Of a stretch of DNA of 41,097 nt, positions 17,420 through 29,026 are shown piece after piece. How positions within the stretch are numbered: the first letter of the stretch is position 1; the number at the start of each line of letters is the position of its first letter. The stretch is from Prevotella sp. (GTDB lineage Bacteria; Bacteroidota; Bacteroidia; Bacteroidales; Bacteroidaceae), in assembly GCA_016284635.1 (NCBI GenBank), contig JAEEPF010000010.1, positions 1-41,097 on the forward strand, read 5' to 3'. A program made the position numbers and the translations under genes. Under the pieces are notes generated by a model. The model was not told the DNA's origin. It was given only the letters and a program-made list of their open reading frames with translations, and ran no database searches.

Positions 17420-18921
17420 TTTTTCTGTTCACCAATCTTCTGCAGGTTCACCCACTCGCCCTTCCTGCCTTTCTGCACCAGACGGGCGCGCTCCACCCGC
17501 ATCACTTCGGGCACCTCATTCAGCCCGCCGTGCTTCGACGAGGCATCGACGAAGGCCTTGCCGCCACCCGGCAGGATGACAGCCACAAGGAAGGTCGAGA
17601 ACTTGCTGACCGACGGGAAATTATAGGGCAGCATTCCCAGGTCGCGCGTCCTGAGCATCACCGGGGTAGCCGTGAGACCCACCTCGCGGAGCGACTGGAT
17701 GAGCAACAGGTTGATGTCGGCATTCGATCCGACACCGTTCTTAAGCGTTTCCGACGTCGACGCGGGACTCAGCGCATACTTGCCGTTCCACTTCACCTTG
17801 CTCATCACCAGCTGACACACTGCTGCAGCACGCACGCGCAGGTCGGCGACCTCTTCCAACTTGGCCTCCTTCAGTTCGTCGGCCAGCGGACTGTGGTCGT
17901 TCAGGTGTATGCCCAGATCGTCAGAGTTGAGAATCATCTCCTCTATCTGATCCCACGTCTTGGCATAGTCCATCTGCCCCATCCCACGCAGGCGGTACGT
18001 CCTCAGCTCGGCCGTGATGCCTGCCCACAGGTCCTGCACGTTCCACGTATAGCCGTCGTTCGGCATACCTTTCAGGTTGCGCCCCACATAGACATAGTGG
18101 TTGGTGGTGACCGTCATGGGCAAGGCCAGCGGATCGCTCTCCACCTTGTATTTCATCGAGCCTGCGGTGCAGGTGTGCGTCAGGCGCTGGATGCCGTGAT
18201 CCTCGATGTTGAAGATCAGGAAGGTGGGGATGTCCATGTCCAGTTTGGCAAAGGCCACGGGGATATCGCACTGGCCGTACCAGTCGTGCAGTTCCCAGAA
18301 GAGCTGGCTGTGGATCGTGTACTCGTATTCGATCACCGTTCCCTCCTTCACGTTGGGCACGGTAAACTCCACCTGGTAGTTATGCTCGTCAATCTTCGTA
18401 GTCTTCACATCGCTCTTCTTCAGCGAAGTCTTCACCGTCTTGCTGCCTTCCAGGTTGAAGGCCGTCGCCTTGATGTTTTCCACGCTCTCGTCGCCATCGG
18501 TACCGAAGACGCCCTCCGACATCGAACCGGACTCCTCGCCGAAATACGAATCGCCACTGGCCCTGTTCATCGGAATGGTCGCAAACGAGGCTCTCAGACC
18601 GGTGATGTTATTGCCTACCGACATACCCACCTGATACGGCACAATCACGTTGGCGAACCGCGCGCCGTTGGGCTTCAACACCTTGATGCGCACCTTCTCG
18701 CGGTAGTCCACCAGATAGCTGGTCATCTGCACGGTGTATTCCACATCGGTCAACCGGCACAGCACCACGGCCTCGGCATCCGGCTCCGCCTCATAGACCG
18801 TCATCTGCAACTCTTCCTTCGTCGGCTTGCCGAACTTCATGTTCACCTGATTCTGCGCTGACACCGCCACGAAAGGCCACGCCAGCAACGCGAACAGACT
18901 AAAAATCAATTCTTTTCTCAT
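17416..18921 (-). CDS. Exported DUF3857/transglutaminase-like protein
   Basis: It has a signal peptide (MRKELIFSLFALLAWPFVAVSA). A DUF3857-type beta-rich domain spans about residues 60-270 (NYQVEFTVPNVKEGTVIEYEY). A transglutaminase-like fold follows from about residue 310 to 460. At the usual catalytic position, a G-x-C motif before an Ala-rich helix, it reads NGVGSNADINLLLIQSLR, with Ser-Asn in place of Cys. Only the later FVDAS strand retains a possible Asp, so it is probably an inactive, binding fold. The next gene overlaps by 4 nt. The function is unknown. Confidence 0.8.
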   Translation of the reverse strand: MRKELIFSLFALLAWPFVAVSAQNQVNMKFGKPTKEELQMTVYEAEPDAEAVVLCRLTDVEYTVQMTSYLVDYREKVRIKVLKPNGARFANVIVPYQVGMSVGNNITGLRASFATIPMNRASGDSYFGEESGSMSEGVFGTDGDESVENIKATAFNLEGSKTVKTSLKKSDVKTTKIDEHNYQVEFTVPNVKEGTVIEYEYTIHSQLFWELHDWYGQCDIPVAFAKLDMDIPTFLIFNIEDHGIQRLTHTCTAGSMKYKVESDPLALPMTVTTNHYVYVGRNLKGMPNDGYTWNVQDLWAGITAELRTYRLRGMGQMDYAKTWDQIEEMILNSDDLGIHLNDHSPLADELKEAKLEEVADLRVRAAAVCQLVMSKVKWNGKYALSPASTSETLKNGVGSNADINLLLIQSLREVGLTATPVMLRTRDLGMLPYNFPSVSKFSTFLVAVILPGGGKAFVDASSKHGGLNEVPEVMRVERARLVQKGRKGEWVNLQKIGEQKK

Positions 18922-18933
18922 ATCACTATACGT

Positions 18934-21831
18934 TTAATGGTGCAAAGATACGACAATTTCCGGTGTGTCGTAGCCGGGGAGGTTGATGAGCTTGCGCTCG
19001 CAGGGAATCCAGAACCAGAAGGTGGAGCCGTGGCCCTCGCCTTCGGAGGTGACTCCAATGTGGCCATTGCAGCGCTCGACGATGTTCTGGCAGATGGAGA
19101 GACCTAGACCCGTGCCCTGCACGAAGTCGTTCAACTTGACGAATCGCTCGAAGACGCTTGCCTGCTTGTCTTTGGGGATACCGGCGCCTGTATCGAGGCA
19201 GTAGAAGACCAGTCCGTCTGCCTCGCCGCTGCCGTCGAACTTCATGCGGCGTTCCCAGTGGTAGCCCACCTTGATGAAGCCTTGATGGGTGTACTTCACG
19301 GCGTTGGTGACGAAGTTGGTGAGCACCTGCTGCACACGGCCCTTGTCGAGCACAGTGGGGCACGTGGGGTAGGGGTTGTCTTTGACGAACTCCACGCCCG
19401 GCTCCTGCACGCGTTGGGCGAGCGTCTGGCAGATATCGTCGAAGACGGACGAGAAGTCGCACTCGGCGGGTTTAATGGCGAGCGCCTGACCCATGGATGA
19501 GGCTTCGAGGATATCGTTGATGAGGCGCATGAGCATGTCGCAGTTGTTGCGGATGATGCGGATGAACTCCATGCGCTCTTCCTGGGTGTCGATGACGGGC
19601 AGGAGGTCTGAGAAGCCTACGATGGCGTTCAGCGGCGTGCGTATCTCGTGGGTCATATTGGCCAGGAAGGCGCTCTTCATACGGCCAGAGTCCTCGGCAC
19701 GGCTGGTCTCTCGCTTCAGCCGCTCCTGGGCATCCATGAGGAACGTGATGTTTCTCGCGATGCCGAAATAGCTCGTCAGCCTGCCAGCCTTGTCGAAGGT
19801 GGGAATACCGCTGATGGCGTACCACACGGGATGCTTCTCCAACGGGGTATAGCGATAGTGGTGGATGGCGTCGTAGGGCTGTCGCGACTCTATGCAGGCT
19901 CTGATGTCTGTCAGGGCCTGCTCCATACTCTCCTCGTCGATGCCTTCGAAGAACTCTTCAAGAGTCTCGCTGAACTCATTCGTGCGTGAAGAGTGGGTGT
20001 ACGTGATCTGGCCGCTCTCAGGATAGAAGTTCCAGATGAACATCTGGCTGTTGTCGAGCAGGTATTGCAGGCGGCTCTCGTATTCATTGATGGCTGCGTT
20101 GGCCTTCTCCATCTCCTCGTTGTGGCGCAGCTGTTCGAGGTAGATGTCGCGCTCGGCAGTAACTTCACGTGACGTCACCACATAGTATTTCACTTTGTTA
20201 TTGTCGTTGCAAATGGGATTGATGCGTACCTCAATGTATTTATGGGCACCGAACTGGGGCATTTCGATATGCTGGCAGACATGGAACTCTTCGCGGCTGC
20301 CCAGCAGATACTGGCCTTTGATGAGGGGTGTCTCGAAGAAATTGGTCTTGAAGAACCAAGGCTCCGTCTCTTCAGTCACCTCACAGAGCTTCCGCATGTT
20401 GTCGTTGAGGTCGAGGAGGTTGCCTTCGCCGTCGTAGAACGACATGGCGATGATGTTGGTCTCGAAGATCTTCATGTATTTCGCACTGAGCTCGCTGTTG
20501 ACGCGCTCGTCTTCGATCTGCTGGGTAATGTCACGGGTGGTGTTGGTGATATAGCGGGGCTTGAAGTTCTCGAACTCGAGGCTTGCCAGTCCGCTGAGCC
20601 AGATCCAGTTGGGGTGTTTCAGGGTGCCTAAGTTCAGGCGCTTGGTGTAGCGCGCCTGCTGGAGTTCACCAGAGATCAGCAGGTCGACCTTCTTTTGGAA
20701 GTCTTCCTGGTCGCTTTTGTCGATACGTGGCAAGAAGACGTCTCTCACCAGTTCGCCTTCGGGCAGCAGCTGGCCGTGGATGTTGTGGATGCGACCTGTC
20801 ACGACATCGATGGTGAACACGTAGTATTTACCCATGTTCAGCGCCTGTTCCATCATGTGGTTCAGGTCTTCGGTCTTCCGCACGGCCTGCCGCACACGGG
20901 CTCGCACCAGACGGGTCATGAGCAGTCCGATGACGACGGCGATGATGGCTCCTGCCAGCACGATGAGTGCGATGGGTGACGTATCGTCATGGATGCGCTC
21001 AGGATGGAACCACTTGTCGCGCAGCGCCTCCAAGTCGCCGCTCTGCTCCAGACGGGCGTATTCATCGTCGATGGCATCGATGAGTTCCTTGTCGTAGCCC
21101 ACGATACGTATCTCACCGTCTGGGATGTCGATGGGGCCTACAATCAGCGTGTCGATGGCCAGTTCCTTCTTCTTCCATTTCAACGGCCCTTCGCCCCAGA
21201 TGAAATAGTTGTAGCGGCTCTCGTTGATGCCTGCCAGGGCTTCCTTGGGCGAGCAGTAGAGGATGGGGATGTCGAGATGGCGCTCGTTGACGATACGGTT
21301 GGCGGCGTAGTCGTCGAGTTTGAGCACCAGCGTGTCTTCTGGCGTGAAGTCAGCGAGTTTCGTCACCTTCCTGGCATCAGCGGCAGAGACGATCTGCACC
21401 TTGTAGTAGTTCAGGATGTTGATCGAGCGGATGTAGGGTCTTCCGTGAAAGCGGTAGGAGGGGTCGATGACGAGGTCGGCATCGCGGCGTTCGAAGGTCT
21501 GCGCTGCCTCGCTCCACTCACGGAGGATGATGCGGTAGGGGATGTCGAGTTTCTTGAAGATTGTCTGCAGCAGCTCCACGTTGTAGCCTGCAGGCTCGCC
21601 CTGGTCGTTACTGTACTCGTATGGCGGGAAATCCCAGTCGCTGGCGATGATGACCGGATTTTCCTTCGTATAGCTGTAGTCGATCTGAGCCGAAGCTGTC
21701 AGGGAGAAGATAGAGGAAGACAGAAGATAGAAGAAGATCAAAGACAATAGTCTTGCTGACACAGGGTGTTGTCCTCTATCTTCCGTCGCCCTCAGACGGC
21801 TATCTACCTTTATCTTCTTATATTTTCCCAT
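18934..21831 (-). CDS. Sensor histidine kinase with periplasmic solute-binding domain (His intact)
   Basis: A 965-residue membrane sensor. After an N-terminal signal/anchor (LLSLIFFYLLSSSIFSLTASA) comes a periplasmic type-3 solute-binding domain (about 55-285; PVIIASDWDFPPYEY and AGYNVELLQTIFKKLDIPYR), then a membrane helix near 288-308. About three PAS domains follow (320-705), then a HisKA domain with His728 in NMTHEIRTPLN, and a HATPase with N-box NAVKYT, DTGAGIP and GTGLGLSIC. No receiver domain follows. The layout is BvgS/EvgS-like without the phosphorelay. ATG 21831 is chosen because it gives a 15-nt gap from the upstream kinase, the same as in the other pair; a GTG four codons earlier, and a GTG at 21762 closer to the hydrophobic core, are alternatives. 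No cognate response regulator is adjacent. Confidence 0.9.
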   Translation of the reverse strand: MGKYKKIKVDSRLRATEDRGQHPVSARLLSLIFFYLLSSSIFSLTASAQIDYSYTKENPVIIASDWDFPPYEYSNDQGEPAGYNVELLQTIFKKLDIPYRIILREWSEAAQTFERRDADLVIDPSYRFHGRPYIRSINILNYYKVQIVSAADARKVTKLADFTPEDTLVLKLDDYAANRIVNERHLDIPILYCSPKEALAGINESRYNYFIWGEGPLKWKKKELAIDTLIVGPIDIPDGEIRIVGYDKELIDAIDDEYARLEQSGDLEALRDKWFHPERIHDDTSPIALIVLAGAIIAVVIGLLMTRLVRARVRQAVRKTEDLNHMMEQALNMGKYYVFTIDVVTGRIHNIHGQLLPEGELVRDVFLPRIDKSDQEDFQKKVDLLISGELQQARYTKRLNLGTLKHPNWIWLSGLASLEFENFKPRYITNTTRDITQQIEDERVNSELSAKYMKIFETNIIAMSFYDGEGNLLDLNDNMRKLCEVTEETEPWFFKTNFFETPLIKGQYLLGSREEFHVCQHIEMPQFGAHKYIEVRINPICNDNNKVKYYVVTSREVTAERDIYLEQLRHNEEMEKANAAINEYESRLQYLLDNSQMFIWNFYPESGQITYTHSSRTNEFSETLEEFFEGIDEESMEQALTDIRACIESRQPYDAIHHYRYTPLEKHPVWYAISGIPTFDKAGRLTSYFGIARNITFLMDAQERLKRETSRAEDSGRMKSAFLANMTHEIRTPLNAIVGFSDLLPVIDTQEERMEFIRIIRNNCDMLMRLINDILEASSMGQALAIKPAECDFSSVFDDICQTLAQRVQEPGVEFVKDNPYPTCPTVLDKGRVQQVLTNFVTNAVKYTHQGFIKVGYHWERRMKFDGSGEADGLVFYCLDTGAGIPKDKQASVFERFVKLNDFVQGTGLGLSICQNIVERCNGHIGVTSEGEGHGSTFWFWIPCERKLINLPGYDTPEIVVSLHH
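18942..18950 (-). promoter_or_regulatory. -7 promoter box for the DUF3857 gene
   Basis: TATCTTTGC on the minus strand, 20 nt upstream of the DUF3857-type ATG. It lies inside the last codons of the kinase gene, so the downstream pair has its own promoter inside the kinase 3' end. Confidence 0.6.
21704..21784. repeat. Inverted GAAGATAGAGGA repeats around a kinase signal peptide
   Basis: GAAGATAGAGGAAGAC (21706-21721) pairs with GTCCTCTATCTTCC (21771-21784). More GAAGATAG-type units follow the left arm and encode the LIFFYLLSSSIFSL core of the signal segment. The coding strand stays open through both arms. Confidence 0.6.
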
Positions 21832-21846
21832 TTCTTTTTTCACTTT

Positions 21847-24630
21847 TCACTTCCGTTCTATTTCCAGTGCCTTGCAGGGGATGGAGAACCAGACGGTGGT
21901 GCCCTTGCCCTCGTCGGACTTGATGTTGATGGTGCCGTTGAGCCGCTTGATGAGCTCGTGACAGATGGCGAGTCCGAGACCTGCACCTTCGTTGGCACCA
22001 GTCACGAAGCGCTCGAAGATGTTGCCCAGGGATGACTCAGGAATACCGCAGCCGGTATCCTCGACGGAGACAATGAGGTTGTCGCCTAAGTAGTCGTAGC
22101 GCACATTGACGGAACCCTTTTCCGTATATTGTACGGCGTTGGTGACGATCTTGTCGATGATGATGCCCACATTCGAACTGTCGACTTCAAGCACCAGCTT
22201 GTTGAAGGGGCTGCTGACCGTATAGTCGACGCCAGGCTTCCTCATGGGTGCCCAGACAGATTCGCACCGTTGGGTGATGGTCATAGAGAATTCGGTGACG
22301 CGCTTATTGAACTCGATCATCTCCGCATCGAGACGAGATATGAACAGGATGTCGTTGATGAGCTTGAGCAGCTTGGCGGAGTTCTCCTTGATTTCCTGAA
22401 TGAACACCACCTCGTCTTCCTGGCTGTGCTCCATCTGGAAGAGTTCTGCGAAGCCTACCACCGTGTTGAGCGGCGTACGGATCTCGAAGCTCATGTTGTG
22501 GAGGAACGCATTCTTCACCACTTCCACCTCCTGGGCACGCAGGGTCTCTGCCGCCAGCTTCTCCTCGATGGTCTTGATCTCACTGATGTCACGGCACATG
22601 CCGAAGTATTCCTTGACGTTCCCCTGATTGTCATACGTGGGTATGAAGTGCAGTTGCAGGTGCATCCGTCCGCCTCCGCCCTGTTTGCGCAGGGTGGTCT
22701 TGACATCGGCATGGATGGGTCTGGTGGCGAGGCTGTCCATGCTCTTGATGATGTTCAGCGCACGGCGTCGCGAACTGTTGTCGACGAAACCCAGGGCGCG
22801 CGTCTGTGTCAGCGTGAACTGCACATTGACCGAGTCGTTGTAGATGGTCAGCGTGTGGGTCTGAGGGTTGTAGCGTGCCATGCGGATGCCGCCCACGCTC
22901 ATCACGTAGTCGATATTGCGGATGTAGTTGTTGATCTCGTCGTTGCTCTCCTGCAGTTCGCGGGCGTTCTGCCTGATCTTATGATACGATATGGCCACCT
23001 CGGTTACGTCGCGGCCAGTGCCGTAGATGTTCAGCAGCTTGCCCTGACTGTCGCGCACGGGTACCAATTTCAGTTCGTAGAACAACTGCGAACGTCTCAG
23101 GTGCTGTTGTAAGGAGCGCTCGTCACTTGAGGGGAAAATCTGTGTGATGTGCATCGGCTCGAACGTGTCAAGGTCGATATTGTCCACGCCTAGGACGCTC
23201 TTCAGATGGATGTGCTCCTGCAGCAGATCCTTCCTGCTCATGTGGATTCCGTTGAGGGCCTTGTCGTTCATGTCGATGATGTAGCCGTCGGCATCGTACA
23301 CTACCATATCGATCATCGCGGAGTTGAAGACGGCCTGGTAACGTATCATACTGTCCTGTATACGCATCTGCCGCATCTGGTCGTTGGTGATATCGACCCT
23401 TGTGCCGAGGAGGTGAGTGGGCTTGCCAGAGCGGTCACGGCGCAGCACACCGATGTCTACACTGTAATTGCGCTCAACGAAGTGGCTGTTCTTTTGCTCC
23501 CTGATTTTCAGGTTGATGTTGGCAGAGTCCTTCCGTTGATGGATGATGTCATTGAGGGCCTCGCGGAGGGTGTCGTAGTCGTTCTGGTTGTAGCGGTTCA
23601 CCAGTTCGTGCAGATGGAGGGTCTGGCGTGTCTTGCCAAACTCATCGAGGAACTCCACCGTCTGGGGCATCACGTGATAGATCCATAGGCCGATTTCGCT
23701 GGTGCTGAGCACGAGCGACAGACGATCGTTGCTCTGGCGGAGCTCTCGTGTCATGTGGCGCTCACGGATGCGGTAGAAGGCGTAGTAGGCCAGGAAGATC
23801 AGTGCGAGGGCTGCCAATACGACGGCGATGTTCCAAACCCATGTTGGAATGCCTGAATCGGCATGCTCAGGATAGAACCACTTGTTACGGATGCCTTCCA
23901 ACTGGTCGTCGGCACGTAGTTCCGTATAGACACTGTCTATCTGGTCGAGCAGGCGACGGTTCTTCGACATGAATTTGTATTCACCCGCAGGGATGTCGAT
24001 GGGGTTGATGACCAGATTGTCGGTCTTGTATTTCCGCATGAGCCATTTCAGCGACATGGTGTTCCAGATAATCACGCCTTGTTCGTCGGTACGCAGTTTC
24101 TGGATGGCTTCCTTCATGTCGTCGTAGGCCTTGATGTCTTTTGTCCAGCCCTCATCCATAATCATGTGGTGGCTGAAACTGCCTTCGTGGACGATTACCT
24201 TATGGCCTTTCAGGTCCTTGCCCGTCCGCAGTATCACATTGGAAGACTGCGGCGACACCACACTGTGGGTGAACAGCTGGATGATGGTGTTGCTGTAGAG
24301 GGAGTTGCCTCTGGAGAACGAGGCATCCATACGGAGCATCAGGTCTGACTTGCCGCTCTTCAGGTCGGCTTGCGCTTCGAGGGTAGGCTTCAGCTTGACG
24401 ATGTAGGGGATGTTGAGCCGCTTGAAGATCATCTTCAGCAGGTCGATGTTGTAGCCGTCAGGCTCGCCGTTTTCGTTGAGGAACACGTATGGCCACAAAT
24501 CCCAGGCGTCTTCATAGACCAGCGGATGCTCATCGTCGAACACCCTGATGCTGTCTTTCGTCTGAGCCGAGGCTGGAAAGGTGAAAAGGTAAAAAAGTGA
24601 AAGGGTGAAAAGTATCGGCAGATACTTCAT
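21847..24630 (-). CDS. Sensor kinase-like protein lacking the phospho-acceptor His (Phe)
   Basis: A 927-residue relative of the neighbouring kinase with the same layout: signal peptide MKYLPILFTLSLFYLFTFPA, periplasmic type-3 solute-binding domain (about 30-250, GYNIDLLKMIFKRLNIPYIV), membrane helix (about 260-282), several PAS domains, HisKA and HATPase. In HisKA the invariant His is Phe715: NMSFEIRTPLN, codon TTC at 22486-22488. The ATPase boxes (NAVQYT, DTGCGIP, GAGLGLAIC) are intact, so it may bind ATP but cannot accept phosphate on His. The start at 24630 gives the best signal peptide; 24675 is an alternative, while 24765 is rejected because it would lie inside the preceding kinase gene. 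Confidence 0.88.
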   Translation of the reverse strand: MKYLPILFTLSLFYLFTFPASAQTKDSIRVFDDEHPLVYEDAWDLWPYVFLNENGEPDGYNIDLLKMIFKRLNIPYIVKLKPTLEAQADLKSGKSDLMLRMDASFSRGNSLYSNTIIQLFTHSVVSPQSSNVILRTGKDLKGHKVIVHEGSFSHHMIMDEGWTKDIKAYDDMKEAIQKLRTDEQGVIIWNTMSLKWLMRKYKTDNLVINPIDIPAGEYKFMSKNRRLLDQIDSVYTELRADDQLEGIRNKWFYPEHADSGIPTWVWNIAVVLAALALIFLAYYAFYRIRERHMTRELRQSNDRLSLVLSTSEIGLWIYHVMPQTVEFLDEFGKTRQTLHLHELVNRYNQNDYDTLREALNDIIHQRKDSANINLKIREQKNSHFVERNYSVDIGVLRRDRSGKPTHLLGTRVDITNDQMRQMRIQDSMIRYQAVFNSAMIDMVVYDADGYIIDMNDKALNGIHMSRKDLLQEHIHLKSVLGVDNIDLDTFEPMHITQIFPSSDERSLQQHLRRSQLFYELKLVPVRDSQGKLLNIYGTGRDVTEVAISYHKIRQNARELQESNDEINNYIRNIDYVMSVGGIRMARYNPQTHTLTIYNDSVNVQFTLTQTRALGFVDNSSRRRALNIIKSMDSLATRPIHADVKTTLRKQGGGGRMHLQLHFIPTYDNQGNVKEYFGMCRDISEIKTIEEKLAAETLRAQEVEVVKNAFLHNMSFEIRTPLNTVVGFAELFQMEHSQEDEVVFIQEIKENSAKLLKLINDILFISRLDAEMIEFNKRVTEFSMTITQRCESVWAPMRKPGVDYTVSSPFNKLVLEVDSSNVGIIIDKIVTNAVQYTEKGSVNVRYDYLGDNLIVSVEDTGCGIPESSLGNIFERFVTGANEGAGLGLAICHELIKRLNGTINIKSDEGKGTTVWFSIPCKALEIERK
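24575..24612. repeat. GAAAAGGT array encoding a signal-peptide core
   Basis: Five units of 7-8 bp (GAAAGGT, GAAAAGGT, AAAAAAGT, GAAAGGGT, GAAAAG). On the coding strand they give LFTLSLFYLFTF, the hydrophobic core of the signal peptide. The part 24591-24609 is inverted relative to 24689-24707 (17 of 19 positions match). Confidence 0.8.
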
Positions 24631-24697
24631 CCACTTTTGCACCTTATTATATTTATGATATATATTTCCGTTCATAATCCAATTATTCTTCACCTTT

Positions 24698-26743
<2,046 letters not shown>

Positions 26744-26758
26744 ATTCGCGTAACCTGA

Positions 26759-28897
26759 TTAAACAATAATCTCCGTCTTCTTCTCCATCGCGGTCATCTC
26801 GCAGGGAATGATGACGTATACGGCAGAGCCCTTGCCTTCCTCCGACTGGACCTCTATCGTGCCTCCCATCAGCTCTACCAGCTCTTTGATGATCGCCATG
26901 TCAAGACCGGTGCCCTCACGCTGGTTGTTCTCGTCTCTGACGAAACGGTCGAACACGTGCGGCAGGTCCTTGGCACTCAGGCCCTTGCCGGTATCCTCGA
27001 TGGTGATGTTCAGTTCGCCATGGCGGTAGTCGTACTTGGCACGGATGCTGCCGGCTTTCGTGACACGGGCAGCGTTGACACAGAGTTTCTGGATCACCTC
27101 ACCCACGTTCTGTTCGTCAATCTTCACCATCAGATGGTTGTAGGGGTTCTCCACCTGTATCTTCACGTCGTTCGACAGCGAACTCAGTCCCATATAGCAG
27201 TAGCCCTCGAAGAGCGTGGCGAAGTCTGTCTCCTGATAGTTGAACTCCACCATCTTCGCATCGAGGCGTGAGATGTAGAGAATGTCGTTGACCAGGGCCA
27301 GCAGTTCGTTGGTATTGCGCTTGATCTCTTCCGAGAACACAGGCTCGTCCTCCACGTCGTGGGGGCCGTTGAAGAGTTGTGCGAATCCGATGACGGCATT
27401 CAGCGGCGTACGGATCTCGTAGCTCATGTTCAGCAGGAAGGTGTTCTTCAGTTCCTCCGTCTCCTGGGCCTTCTTCGTCTCCTTGATCAGCTGGCGCTCG
27501 GTGTACACCATCTCCGTGTCGTTGCGGAGCATGCCGAAGTAATGGCTGATGCGGTCGCTGCCTTTCTCGGTGACTGGCACCATACTGAAGGTGAGGAAGA
27601 TGGTGCGGCCCTGCTCGTCGTGGAAACGGGTCTGTACTGTCGATGTGAAGATGCCTGGTGTGCGATGGTCCATGCGGAGCAGGAGTCCACGGGCCTTCCG
27701 CTGGTCTGACGGTGCCAGCAGCGAGGCACAGCGGATCTGTGAGAGGCTGTATTGCACCTGGTTCAGGTCACTGAAGATCTCCAGTTCGTGGTTGTCAGGG
27801 TGGTAGTTCACGAGTCGCACACCACTCACCTTCAGCGAGTAGTTGATGTTGTTGATATAGTCCTGGATGTCTTTGGTGCGCTTTTCGAGCAGCAGGGCAT
27901 CCTGTTGCTGACGGTGGTGTGAGTCCACCATGTCCGTGATGTCACGTCCGGCAGCGATGACGCCCAACAGTTTCCTGTCCTTGTCGCGGATGGCAGACAC
28001 GGCACACTCATAGTAGAACTTGCCTTTGACGGTGACTTCCGGAATCCGCTCGTCTTCCCGTTTCGTTTGGTCTATGTCAGTGATCGACGACATCAGGAGG
28101 TTCTCTAAGTGGTCGTAGTCAAGGTCCCTGTATGAGGGAATGTCGGTGATCTTCACCTTCCTCGCCATCAGGGCCTCACGGTCGGTGACACCGAAAGTCT
28201 CGCAGGCCTTGTCGTTGATGTCGGTCATATAGCCGTCTTCGCCATAGTAGATCATATCGACGAGTGACGAATTGAAGACGGTATGGTAGCGCAGGGCCAT
28301 ATTGCGGGTCTTCTCCTTCCTCATCCTGTTATCCGTGATGTCGCGCTGGGTGCCCAACAGGGTTTTGGCCTTGCCTTTCTTGTCGCGATGCAGGATAGTC
28401 AGGTTGACCTTGTAGATGCGGGGTGCGGATCCGTCTTCCGGCTTGCTGCCTCTGATGACGATGGGTTCCGGCTCTTTATGGCTGTCGGGCAGGGCGATGA
28501 CGGCCTTGTGCAGCTGGGTGAACTCATTGCTGTCGAAGAACTGTGAGAAGTCGATGGGCACATATGTCTTTTCTTCTTCTCCCTTGACGGATAGTAAGGT
28601 GTAGAGATGTTTGGCGTAATCGTAGGTCCATACCTGTGTCTTGTTCGAGGTGAGCACCAGACCTAACTGTGAGTTCTGCTGCTGTGCCTTGGCACTGACT
28701 TCTCGCTGACGGAAATAGAACAGACGGTTGGAAAATATCATCACAAACACACCGATCATCAGTGCGGCCACGATATAGGCCGACAGATGGTGTGTGTCGG
28801 CAATCGTCTCCATATTCTCTTTCTGGGCCAGTACCGTGAGGCTGATGGTTAGAAGCGTCGCGACGGCCAGAAGTCTTTGTCTGTTACCACTGTTCAT
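26759..28897 (-). CDS. Sensor kinase-like protein lacking the phospho-acceptor His (Tyr)
   Basis: A 712-residue first member of the kinase operon. It has an N-terminal signal/membrane segment (LLAVATLLTISLTVLA), a second helix at about 40-60 (AYIVAALMIGVFVMIF), PAS domains, and then a HisKA-like helix reading NMSYEIRTPLNAVIGF, with Tyr493 (codon TAC at 27419-27421) where His should be. The ATPase region is partly degenerate: the N-box reads NAARVT and the G2 box GTGLDMAI, while DTGKGL is kept. It resembles the Phe variant at 21847-24630 more than the His-containing kinases. It probably acts as an allosteric partner or phosphate-independent sensor for the kinase 15 nt downstream. Confidence 0.88.
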   Translation of the reverse strand: MNSGNRQRLLAVATLLTISLTVLAQKENMETIADTHHLSAYIVAALMIGVFVMIFSNRLFYFRQREVSAKAQQQNSQLGLVLTSNKTQVWTYDYAKHLYTLLSVKGEEEKTYVPIDFSQFFDSNEFTQLHKAVIALPDSHKEPEPIVIRGSKPEDGSAPRIYKVNLTILHRDKKGKAKTLLGTQRDITDNRMRKEKTRNMALRYHTVFNSSLVDMIYYGEDGYMTDINDKACETFGVTDREALMARKVKITDIPSYRDLDYDHLENLLMSSITDIDQTKREDERIPEVTVKGKFYYECAVSAIRDKDRKLLGVIAAGRDITDMVDSHHRQQQDALLLEKRTKDIQDYINNINYSLKVSGVRLVNYHPDNHELEIFSDLNQVQYSLSQIRCASLLAPSDQRKARGLLLRMDHRTPGIFTSTVQTRFHDEQGRTIFLTFSMVPVTEKGSDRISHYFGMLRNDTEMVYTERQLIKETKKAQETEELKNTFLLNMSYEIRTPLNAVIGFAQLFNGPHDVEDEPVFSEEIKRNTNELLALVNDILYISRLDAKMVEFNYQETDFATLFEGYCYMGLSSLSNDVKIQVENPYNHLMVKIDEQNVGEVIQKLCVNAARVTKAGSIRAKYDYRHGELNITIEDTGKGLSAKDLPHVFDRFVRDENNQREGTGLDMAIIKELVELMGGTIEVQSEEGKGSAVYVIIPCEMTAMEKKTEIIV

Positions 28898-28920
28898 CGG
28901 GTTTCAGGTAGTTACTGTCC

Positions 28921-28952
28921 GCAAAGATAGGTATTTCTGTTCAAATAACAAA
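28921..28952 (-). promoter_or_regulatory. Bacteroidetes promoter of the four-kinase operon
   Basis: On the minus strand, TTTG (28949-28952) is followed after exactly 19 nt by TATCTTTGC (28921-28929), a near-ideal -33/-7 pair. It lies 23 nt upstream of the first kinase ATG. No other good promoter is seen between the four kinases. Confidence 0.8.
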
Positions 28953-28962
28953 GGAAAATGAC

Positions 28963-29002
28963 AAAAAAAACGCAAATCACCCCGTTTTTAGGATGATTTG
29001 CG
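28963..29002 (-). terminator. Intrinsic terminator of cysK
   Basis: On the minus strand, CGCAAATCATCC and GGGTGATTTGCG form a 12-bp stem with one G-U pair around a loop of about 8 nt, followed by eight T. It starts 24 nt after the cysK stop codon. Confidence 0.85.
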
Positions 29003-29026
29003 CCTTTATTGGGAAAAAAACGCGCT

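Noticed and set aside
17365..18861. A 498-codon plus-strand open frame
   Set aside because: It is opposite the DUF3857 gene, which has a signal peptide, a promoter and coupling to its neighbour; the antisense protein is Arg/His/Leu-rich with no domain.
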